64,000 nucleotides of DNA. Source: Chromera velia. Lineage: Eukaryota; Sar; Chromeraceae. A program made the position numbers and the translations under genes. Shown one piece after another: positions 1 to 11,083 of this stretch (positions are counted from its first letter, which is position 1; each line of letters begins with the position of its first letter). The notes under the pieces were generated by a model. The model was not told where the DNA came from. It made no database searches and saw only the letters and a program-made list of their open reading frames with translations. The stretch spans positions 1 to 64,000 of the forward strand of contig JAHBMJ010001184.1 of assembly GCA_018398765.1 (NCBI GenBank), written 5' to 3'.

Positions 1-227
1 TTCCTGGATGGCTCTTCAGGAGGGGGACCATGATCTCAATGGGGGAACGGTGCATGCATTCTACATGAAGCACGCCGTGAACGATGCGGGCGCGGTCCTG
101 CCGCACCTGTCCAGCGATGTGGGTGCTCTTTTCGCAACGGTCGCCTCTGTGGCTGAGCCGGGTAACGGAGTTCTCCGGAGAACGAAAGATCTGAAGGGCA
201 TTTTTTACGATGAAGACGGATGCTCGA
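1..227 (+). CDS. Possible upstream exon of the modular gene (partial)
   Basis: The frame starting at base 2 is open from the window edge. Ending it at 227 before GTGTCA leaves phase 1, which matches the phase-1 start of the exon at 862. The peptide has no recognised domain. It contains a TGCATGCA word at 51-58. Composition looks coding, but no family supports it, so this exon is tentative. Confidence 0.4.
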
Positions 228-2240
228 GTGTCAGAGAACACCCAACCAAGGAGACAGTAGGAGTAGTCGTCTTCGGTCGGTTGATCGTTTTTCTTTTCTG
301 AATGAGATGAGAGGTTGCGTGCCCCAAAAGATCGTTGTTGTTTGCCCTGGCTTGTTCGGGACCCCTTTGAGAAAGAAGCAGCTCCAGCGGCGGACAGGCA
401 GGTAGGCAGGCAGTTGGCAGAGGAACTGACCAGCGGACTTGAAGGGAATACAGGCCGACGAAAAGCCCGACCTTCAGACAGACAAACAGACAGACGAAAA
501 GACAGGCACGGAGGCAGAAAAAGAGACGGAGAGACAGAGAGAGACAGGAAAAGAGAGGGGGAGAGGGAGGGGGAGAGAGAGAAAGAGACACCGAGACAGG
601 AAAAGCCATGTCTCTAGAATGAAAGATAGAGGAAGAGACAGACAGACAGAGATTCATGCAAAGACAACCAGACAGACAGACGAACGGATAGAGAAGGACC
701 ACTGGGGGAGCCAAGGGTTTGGAGTACTTACGCAGAGTGAGTGTTCGAAAGATATTCAGAGGTCACATGCATGAGATGGGCAGAGGCCTTGCAACGATCA
801 TTAGAGGAGAGGCGTCCACTGCATGCAAGCGTCCGTCCGACAAATGTGTTTTGCACTGCAGACTCGGGCACAAGCACGACAACCACCACCACCACCACCA
901 CTACTACTACTACCACCACTACTACAACCACTACCACTACCATCACCACCACCACCACGACTACTACCACCACTACTACTACCACCACCACTACCACTAC
1001 TACCACCACCACCACCACCACCCAGAACACTGCCACACGGGTTGCCGTCTCCGCGCTGATTCCCCCGAACGACATCGGAGTCGGGAAGACCTGGACGAAG
1101 GACCCCTCAGTCACCTACGGGGGTTTCTACAGCTTCTATAAGGACTACTCAGGGGGCACTTGTGCCGGGAGGTACCGGGTGAGGACTAACAAGTCCTGGT
1201 TCCTTGGCGATGGCACGGATACAAAATTCGGGGGGAACGAGTGGCCTCCGTGCGCAGTCTTCGATCGGGTGGGGGGGGAGAACAACGCGGTCTCCGGGTA
1301 TTCCACGGACACGAACATCCCCGGCTCGTCGTCGAACAAAGACAGCAACGTTGAGTTCATTCTGGAGATCCCGTGTCCGATCGCTCTCGGGTCCTTCGGG
1401 GTGCAGTCGCGGGTCGACAAGCAGGAGGACAAGTCGCCGAGCAAGATGGAGGTCTATGGGTCTGCGGACATGCAGAGCTGGACGAAGCTGGGATCCTTTT
1501 CGGGCGAGACCAGTTGGAAGGTCGGAGAGACGAAGGTCTTCCCTGCTGACAGCTCGAAGGGCCCGTTCACGTTCTTCAAGTTCGTCGTCCAGAAGATTGC
1601 GAAGAGCTCCGACAGCTGGCTGATGATCGGCGACATCGAGTTGACATCGGCCTCAATCGGTCAGTCGAGTCTGGCATCCGTCTCCGTCCCTCCCTCCCTC
1701 CCTCCCTTCCTCCCGTCTCTTTTCTTGGCTGCTGCCGGCAAGTGACTGCTTGTCCCTCAAGGAAAGAAAGAAAGACCCGATGGTCCGTCCACTAGGCAGG
1801 CAGGTAGGGTCGGCTGCCGGTCTGTCAAGGAGAGACGACCAAGCCAGGTCAGGGGGCAGACTCACAGACAGAGTGACACGTGCAGGTTTGAGAGATGCTT
1901 GTGTCTATGGAGCCGTCAGTGCCTCGTCAGAAAAAGACAGACACCGACTAACTGGCAGAGAGGCAGACGGATCGACACACAGACAGGGAAGCAGACAGAC
2001 GGACCCACAGACAGACAGACAGACAGACAGACAGCGAATGGCAGACCGAAAGGAACTAGGGAAGAACCAGACAGACACACAGACCGACAGACAACCATGC
2101 AGGCGTGCAATCAGGAGTGCAAAAGGTGGAGAGAGGCGAGGTCGGCAGAAGAGTCTGAAAGAGAGGTCCGAAATCAAAGAGGCATCCGTAAACGGAAGAC
2201 GGATGAAGAGAGAGGGCGACGAGTGCGGGGGATTGACACA

Positions 2241-2273
<33 letters not shown>

Positions 2274-5200
2274 GGAGAGAGGCAGTGAGGGAAGGGGGAG
2301 GGTAGAGGGCGGGTGCAGGGAGAGAGACAAACGTAGCATCAATATGTCATGGCGGGGATGCGGTTTTCCTCAGTGATTCTGCAGAAACAACTGGAGCTAT
2401 CAGCGTCTCCGCGCTGATTCCCCCGAACGACATCAGAGTCGGGAAGACCTGGACGAAGGACCCCTCAGTCACCTACGGGGGTTTCTACAGCTTCTATAAT
2501 GACTACTCAGGGGGCACTTCTGCCGGGAGGTATCGGGTGAGGACTAACAAGTCCTGGTTCCTTGGCGATGGCACGGATACAAAATTCGGGGGGAACGAGT
2601 GGCCTCCGTGCGCAGTCTTCGATCGGGTGGGGGGGGAGAACAACGCGGTCTCCGGGTATTCCACGGACACGAACATCCCCGGCTCGTCGTCGAACAAAGA
2701 CAGCAACGTTGAGTTCATTCTGGAGATCCCGTGTCCGATCGCTCTCGGGTCCTACGGGGTGCAGTCGCGGGTCGACAAGCAGGAGGACAAGTCGCCGAGC
2801 AAGATGGAGGTCTATGGGTCTGCGGGCATGCAGAGCTGGACGAAGCTGGGATCCTTTTCGGGCGAGACCAGTTGGAAGGTCGGAGAGACGAAGGTCTTCC
2901 CTGCTGACAGCTCGAAGGGCCCGTTCACGTTCTTCAAGTTCGTCGTCCAGAAGATTGCGAAGAGCTCCGACAGCTGGCTGATGATCGGCGACATCGAGTT
3001 GACATCGGCCTCAATCGGTCAGTCGAGTCTGGCATCCGTCTCCGTCCCTCCCTCCCTCCCTCCCTTCCTCCCGTCTCTTTTCTTGGCTGCTGCAGTACAC
3101 AGTCGGAGACAGACAAGCAGGCAGACAGACAGACAGAGAGACAGACAGGCAGACTCCGTGACAGGTAGATAGGCGGGCAGACGGACAAAGGGACAGATAG
3201 ACAGACAAACAGAGAGAATCTGTGACATATAGATAGGCAGGTAGGTAGACAGACAGACATGACGGCTTCGAGGAAGGTACAGTCTGAGCAAGTCAGAGGC
3301 AGGGGTGAGATCTGAGAGACTGTGGGTAGCTGTGTCTGTTGGAATTGTTCCATGTCTTGGCCTGCCGTCTGTCTGCGTGACTCTGTGCATCAATTTTCTC
3401 ACTTTCACATCATTCCGTCTCGGTCTGTCGGCCTGCACCCATTTCCTTCATCAGAGCATCACTGCAGCCATTCTTCTCTTCTCACTTCGCCAGAGCACAG
3501 CTAGCCCTCTATGTTCTTGTCTTTTCTCATGGATCTATGTGCATGTGCACGCATGCAGGCAACGGACCAAACCCGGGTGGGGGGAGCTTGCCAGTCACCA
3601 CCTCTGCAGGGGGAGGAAGCAATGGAGTAACCTCGGGTGGGGGGAGCGCGACCCTTCCCCCTGGCGACATCGGGAGGGGGGATACGTGGACGAAGGACGC
3701 CTCCCTGCTATACAACGGCCTGCACACCGTGTACAAAGACTACGCGGGTTCTGTTTGTCCGGGGAGGTACCGCGCGAGGACGAACACGAATTGGCATGAC
3801 AACTCGAAAAGCACCTCCAAATGGAATGGCAACGAGTACCCCCCCAGCGGCGCCTTCGATCGGGTAGTGGCGAACGCGTACCTGAAGGCAGGGTACCTGA
3901 CGGCCTCGAGCGTTTCGGGCACTGGAGCGTCGAGTGACGCGAACGTCGAGCTGATTCTCGAGACGCCGTGCAGTGTGTCTCTCGAGTCGTGTGCTGTGCA
4001 GTCTCGAGCGGGCCGTTCCATGGAAAGGACGCCCGGGAAAATGGACGTTTTCGGGTCGCCAGACATGTTGGCTTGGACAGCCTTAGGCAGTTATTCCGGA
4101 GAAAGTGGCTGGAAGGAAGGAGAGACGCGAACGTTCTCAGCTGTCCAGAATGGGGGGTTCTTCAGGTTCTTCAAATTTGTCGGAAGACGGCTCTCCCAAA
4201 AAGAGAGCAAGCCCATGGTTGTGGGAGACATCCAGCTGCATGCATCCAGCTGGACCTCCGGTGAGTTGCGTGGGGGGGAAGGCGGCCGACTGACTGACAG
4301 GCAGAGAGACACGTGCACAGAGACACAGAGAGAGCTCTTCGGTGTTGCAGATGATGAATTTGCACGATTCAGCCAGTTTGTCTTCATTGAGCGAGGGAGA
4401 CTTTGTGCCAGTGGCCGAGAGGATCAAATCCATTCGCTCTCTAGCTTGCAGGGGCGGGGGCCAGCAAAGATTCATGCAGTCTAGTCTCGATCCCCCCCCC
4501 GGGTCTGTGTGTGTGNNNGGGGGGGGGGGGGGGGGAGGGGTCTCTGTGTGTGTGCGTGGGTGTCTCTGTCTACCTGTGTGTGTGTGCGTGTGTGCGTGTG
4601 TGTGTGTGTGTGCGTGTCTGTGTCTGTGTATGTGTATGTGTATGTGTATGTGTGTGCATGTTTTTCATTTCTTTCTCCCTCTCTCCTGCAGGCTCGGCTT
4701 CCTCAGCCCTCCAGACGCTCCCCTCAGCCACCCGCTTTCAGGAGGAACTTCAAGGAGGAGCCGGGGAGGGGCCCTCACCCGAGAACAGAGTTCAGATGGG
4801 GCCACACAATCTGGTCCACCTAGGGGTCTCACACGTGAGCTCGGCATCCCACGAGTCGTCCAGCGGGAGCGAGGGCAGCTGGAATTCCTGGTCGTCGTGG
4901 AGTGGTTGCTCCCGCAGCTGCGGCATCGGGCAGCGACAACGGACCCGGAGCTGCTCGACCAGCAGCGGCTGTACCGGAGACGGGCCATTCATTGACGTGA
5001 GCAGCCGGAGTCGACCGATCGATCGATCGATACAGGAGGGAAAGGGAAAGAGGAGGGCTGAGCATAGAGGAGGAGAGAAGGGTACAAGGGGGTTACAGTA
5101 AGGGACGAGCACTAGGCGAATCGAGGAAGACAGCAAAACAGCTAGAGCGAGTTTCAGCCAGACAGAAGAAATTTGATCTACTGGGAGAGGGAAACGGAAG

Positions 5201-8200
5201 TCGATTGCGTTGTCGGTGCGGGAGGGGGCACCTGCTGTCGTGTTCTTTCCTCTCTTCTGCATGCATCAGACTCTACGCTCACTTCACTGTATGCATGAAT
5301 GGATTTGGAGGCCTCTTCGACTGCCCCCAGCGAGTTCTCCTCTTTCTCTCTTCTCTTCTATCTTTATTTTTTGTTCCCTTCTCCTTCTGATTTCTTCTTC
5401 CATTCATGCAGGTCGAGGCCTGTTCGACTTCCCCCTGTGAGTCGGAGTGTCTCTTCGAGGCGCAGTTGATGCAGTGCGAGCGCCTCCTGCTCCTCGGCTC
5501 GACCGCCATTGAGAAGTGCGGCACTTGCGAGTCAGTCAGTCAGTCTTTCTTTCTTCCATGTTAAAGAAAGCCTGATGAAGCCTCAGTCAAGTCAACCAAA
5601 AGTCTGTCTGATGCGTTGTCGGCCCGTTTTGCTCCTCGGCTCGCGACTACTCCCGAGCAGTATTCTTTTGTTCTTGCGCAGCAGTCTTTTTGATTCTCCA
5701 CTGGTGGATTCTCCCTGCATGATGCCCTTCCTGACTTGACAGTCTTCGAATTCAACTGACTGGCTGCGTTCAGGTCTGCCGGGCACGCCACACTTCAAAA
5801 TCGGCAGAACGCGCGTCCTCTACCGAAGGCGATCGGGTGGGGAACGAAACTGGAGGTCTCCTGTTCGGGCCGCCATCAGCTTCTTGTGAACCGGGACGGT
5901 CAGACAACGCGCATCGCGAAGAAGGAACTCGTCTGTGTGGACGGACAGTGGAGGGACGCTACGTGTGGGGCTGCAGGATTGGGCAGCTACGAGTGCGCAT
6001 CCTGCGTCCAGGTAGGCCGGTGCATGGAGACTCCATCAGTGCCCGCATGTGATGTATGCGTGCATGCGCATGCATTCTTGAAGTGAACGTGCATCAATGC
6101 ATGTACTGTACGTTGCAAATGCGATCTTGAGTTTTAAGAGGAGATTTTTCTGTGCGCATGCGTGGCTGTCTGTGCGGTGGTCGCTGGACCCTTTTTGCTC
6201 TGCGACTGCTCTTTTTGAACATCAGCTGGCTGGGATTCTTTTTGGTTTTCTTGAACTCATTTTTTCTCGATCCCCTTTCATGTGTGGAGACAGCCAACGG
6301 AGACATCAGACGGCTCCTCAGATCCTTCTCTGACCGCTGATCGAGACTGTCCAATAAGGAAGGACACGAGCCTGCCTGCACGCATGGAAGAAATAAATGA
6401 TCTCTCACTCTCTATCATCTTTAAAGCTCGATCCGCAAAAAGGTCGGCCAAGGACCCATGCATGCACCGATGACGATCGACCTTTCTGCAGGTCGCACAA
6501 CCTTCTCTGGCCAGGCTACAGTCGGGGGGGGGAGACGAGAAATATTTCTCTGACCGCATTCCCACACAAGCCAGACTCGAATTTTCAAGGGAGTACGCCT
6601 GGCGGATTTTCATGAAAAATAACGCTGGCGACATGAAAGGGCAGGCGTTCAGCTCCGACGCTGGGCGTGATGGGGATGTGTCCCGAAGTTGGCTTTGGTA
6701 TCTGAGGGGATCTGACGAGGAAGAGGGCTGGACCCCTAGAAGTGCTGACTACCCCTCAGCAAGATTCAGACCCGCGAACGACAAACCGGACGTGTGGACG
6801 ATGAACCTCTGGAGGGAAAAGATGACTGCGAAACTCGCGACCCACCCATGGTTCAACACGGCCACGCACTCATGGACCGGGGGGGCGATACACCAGAGCT
6901 CCTGGGATGCCATCGACGTCCCCTACCCTCCATCATCATCATCCTGGCCCAAAGAGGTGGAGGAGGAGTCACAGAGTTACAGACACGACGGCGCTGCGGT
7001 TCAGAGGGTGGCGGTCAGCAGAATCGATGACGCCGATGGCTTTGATTACCACGGAGGGAGGCTCGAGTGCCATTCGCATCAGAACAGCATCTTCTGTCCT
7101 ATTCTCACAGACCCCAAGAGGATTCCGGTCGCGGGTCTGGACGATAACGTCATCAGAGACAGAAGCGTGGCTCTCGACATGTCTCTCTACCACGCATCTG
7201 CCGGGTGTTTGACTGACGAAGTCATAAGCTACCTGGACCACGGCTCGAGCTTGACTCGAGGGGAGAATGGAGCGCTGAATTTTTTGGGAGTGACAATTAA
7301 GTGCAAACAATCCCGTCTCCCGCTGGTGTGCGAAGAAGAACCGTTAGACTTTGGGGCCACTCATGCTGCTACCGTGGCTGAGAGGCCGCTTGTCGGTCTG
7401 ACTCGACTGGAGGAGACGGGAATTGGGTGCCCCCGCCCTGACTCGACTGGGGGAGACGGGAATTGGGTGCCCCCGCCCTGACTCGACTGGGGGAGACGGG
7501 AATTGGGTGCCCCCGCCCTGACTCGACTGGGGGAGACGGGAATTGGGTGCCCCCGCCCTGACTCGACTGGAGGAGACGGGAATTGGGTGCCCCCGCCCTG
7601 ACTCGGCTGGAGGAGACGGGAATTGGGTGCCCCCGCCCTGACTCGACTGGAGGAGACGGGAATTGGGTGCCCCCGCCCTGACTCGACTGGGGGAGACGGG
7701 AATTGGGTGCCCCCGCCCTGACTCGACTGGAGGAGACGGGAATTGGGTGCCCCCGCCCTGACTCGACTGGAGGAGACGGGAATTGGGTGCCCCCGCCCTG
7801 ACTCGACTGGAGGAGACGGGAATTGGGTGCCCCCGCCCTGAACGGGTCATGCAGAGTTTCTCCATCGACGTCGCTGACGCCACCTTCGTGATCACCGGTC
7901 GCGTTATGTGCTGCGAGGTCACTAGTCCATCCGTCTCTCTAAGCGCTGTCTCTTTTGTCCATACCCACCTGAAGTGGCGCGACAGTGAGAGAGAGATGCT
8001 CTCTGGATACGAAGACTGGGAGGGGGTTTACTGTCCAGCAGATCGAGACACAAGTGGGCGGCTCATCTTCCATCAGCAGTCTTCGTGGCGTTCCCCTTCC
8101 TCGTTGGACTCAGTGCGGGAGCTGTCCTTCGATCTGCAGGAGGGCAAATGGTGTGTGGGGGACGGCGGCAGCCTCTGCCTGGCCTCTGAGGCCGCGCACC

Positions 8201-9162
8201 CTGCAGAGGAGCCAGTTGCCCGGACCCTCGCGAAGGCGATGCAAAGCACCGGGACCAGGGACCTGCAGGTAGGTATGAAGGAAACTGCGCAAGCATAAAA
8301 GAGGAGTTGTGGTATCAGAGGTCCAAACGGAATTGATATTGATTCGTTCGTAGCTCACAAGAAAGAGAAGGCGGAGCAGCGACACATCAGTCGGCTGGTA
8401 GTGGAACAAACCGGACTGTCAGACTATGGTTGCCGTATACAGGAAAACTGTGATTGAGCGGACTTCTAGACATGCAGGCAGGCAGGCAGACCGCAGAACA
8501 TTCATGTACACAGCCAACCTGCAAAGCTGTTCGCTTGCATAGCCAATTTCCTAGTCTGTGTAGAGCGGTAGATGCACACACCATCCATCCTGCTCCAGCC
8601 CCCTCTTTTCTGCATGCATGATGCATGCGTGCACGCATGAGATTCAGCACCACTTAATTCACTGTTCTGCATCTAGGTTTAGGATGCCATCCAACCCCGA
8701 CGGTCCACTCCATGCATCAATCTGACGGCCGGCCGGGGTTTTCTCTCCCTCCCTGCAGGCTTCCTCGGAGATCTCCGTGTCGGCACTCACTGACTTCCAA
8801 GCGGCCGAGGCGAACGAGAAGGGGGGCGCCGACGGGAAGAGTGGGAAGCCGCCGAAGAGAAGCTCACCGCCCAGGCCGCCCAGACTTCCCAAAAAGTCAC
8901 CGCCCCCCGCCATTTTGGAATTGAAGCCCTTCAACATGGAGGTGGGGGCCCTTGAAGTCCTTCAGCTCGCTTTAGACCGCATGCAGGATTTTCTCTGTGT
9001 ATTTCTTTTTGATCGATCATTAGCGCCGACATCACCGAGCCCAGACTCCGCGTGCATGCATACAATCATTTGTCGATGACCACTTGGAGTCCATTCTACA
9101 TCGATCATTTTGTTGTGGGTTTTCCCTTTTCTTGTTTGTTGTTGATGTTTGTTTGTTGTTGC

Positions 9163-9195
<33 letters not shown>

Positions 9196-11045
9196 GATGA
9201 CTGGAGTCCGTCCATTGTTCGTCTATGGTGTCGCCCCCGTCCTCTGGCAGACTTCCCTCTGCTGGCTCTTCCGATCGACACATGCAGCTAGTGGCATGAA
9301 AGCATGTCCGTGCACCCGTCCTTAACTTTCTCTCCTCTCGTCTCCGAAGTTTCTGTTTGCATCTGTGTGTGCATTTGTTTTGGTGGGCTCCCGGGACATT
9401 TACCCTTCTATTCGTCTCTCAAAGTGAAAGAGCGTCCAGTTCTTGAGGCAGGCAAGCAAGCGACACATGCAGTCTGACTGAATGTCGCAAAACGCCTTGC
9501 TGGTATTGAAAATCCCTTCTGCTCCTCCTCCTCCTGCTGCTGTTGCTGGGTGCAGGACCAGTACGCCTCGTTCTGCCGCCAGGCGAAGGGAGGTCACTCT
9601 TATCAACTGGTGAAGGACATGATCGAAGGTGTTGACGGGGGCCCGGCAGCGACTCAGTTCGGCAATTTGTCTATGACGGGGGGAGAGGAGAAGGTGCTCC
9701 CCTTCGCCGAAGCTTTTGATCCGGAGAAGGGGGACCAGGAGGCGATCCAGAGCAACCCCTGTGGTTACCTCCTCTACGGGGGGAGAAACGAAACGGAGGG
9801 CATTGATGGCCGCGCGCTGATGGGTGTGATGCCGGAGGGGAAGGGGGGGTTGGGGATCAATTTTGAGTCGGTGCAGAATTGTTTCGTTCGAGACAACACG
9901 CGTGAGATGGACCTCTCGAACATTCTATTTAACATTCACGAGATGAACAATCATGTAGAGAACGTCGCATTACCTACGGCAGAATTTGCTGGCTGCTTCT
10001 TTCCGTCGTCTGTGAAAGCGTTGACCGCTCCGATGGGTATTGGTGTCGAGAGTGACCTTGGAGGCCCGTGCGAGATGCTCTTCGGGGGCCTGGAGCACGC
10101 ACGCGCGTTCATGGAGAACGAAATGGAGAATAACGCGGAGCGCCAGACTGACGACTTGTTCCTCAAGGATTGCGACGGGAACCAGCATTCGTTCGCTAAG
10201 ATCGAGTGCGATCTGCTGTGTATCACAGGTCGGTTGGTCTGTCCGTCCGCTTGAGGTCCAGTGGTACTGTATTCATGTTTGCAGACAAAAGAGTGAGTGA
10301 CGGGTGTGCGACTTGCATGCTGTCTGCATCTCGCCCATGAATGTACAAGCCGAGGTGGCCGGCCACTCACTCACTCACTCACTCACATCATGCACAGACG
10401 GTCCCATTCAGTGCCATGCACGTGCAACAATAACCCGTTACTCAACGGCCCCATGTACGTCCTCTCTGCAGATGCAGTCAGGGCGGGCAACAGGGCAATT
10501 CTGCAGAGGATGGAAAACGTTTTCCATGTCCTTCAGGTCGGTTCACGTCAGCAGAAATGAAAAAGGAGAAAAAGCTGAAAACGCACGAGAGGCAGGCTGG
10601 CAGTTAGGCACGTACTTGGAAAGTCAGTCAGGTAGTCCGGCAGGCAGGGAGTCAGTCAGTGACATGTAGCAGGAGGTGTTCCCTCCAGGTCGTCCAGGTC
10701 GCCTTCCCAAGACATGGCACATGCAGGGCTCGATCAGAGTCCTGCAGCCTTTTCTCACTCACTCAGTCTAGCATCATGCATGCACCCTCAATGGACCTTC
10801 AAAAAGAATTGATCACGGGATGTGTTGAAGAAGCGCGAGCCCCTTCCGGTGATGGTTTCTTTGTGATTGCATGTATAGTGTCACCTGTCGACCTTTTCGT
10901 TTTCGTTGCTCCTCTACCTGAATTTGTTTTTGTCTATTTCTGCTCATCCATTTTGTTCCCTTAATTTCTGTCTGTCTTTTCCCATGCACGGATTCACCTT
11001 TCTCAGCGGTAATCACGCAGTTCCTTTCGCCCTCTGTCTCTTCCC

Positions 11046-11083
<38 letters not shown>

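Larger units (their letters stand above)
1046..3093 (+). repeat. Recent tandem duplication of a discoidin exon (1046-1735 and 2404-3093)
   Basis: Two 690-bp copies lie at a constant offset of 1,358 bp without indels. I count six base differences (about 99.1% identity). The duplicated unit covers almost all of the exon plus 76 bases of the following intron, including the donor. The sequence between the copies is unrelated simple repeat. Confidence 0.95.

Noticed and set aside
205-714. Long minus-strand open frame in GA/GACA repeat DNA
   Set aside because: Its Leu/Cys/Ser-rich product comes only from simple repeats in an intron, with no splice or family support.
728-1114. Minus-strand poly-Val protein
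   Set aside because: Complement of the poly-Thr tract, which is coding on the + strand with matching splice phases.
7344-7922. Minus-strand 192-codon repeat protein; also considered as a CRISPR array
   Set aside because: The regular 40-bp units have no unique spacers, and the minus frame is open only by chance. The + strand exon on both sides is supported by splice phase.
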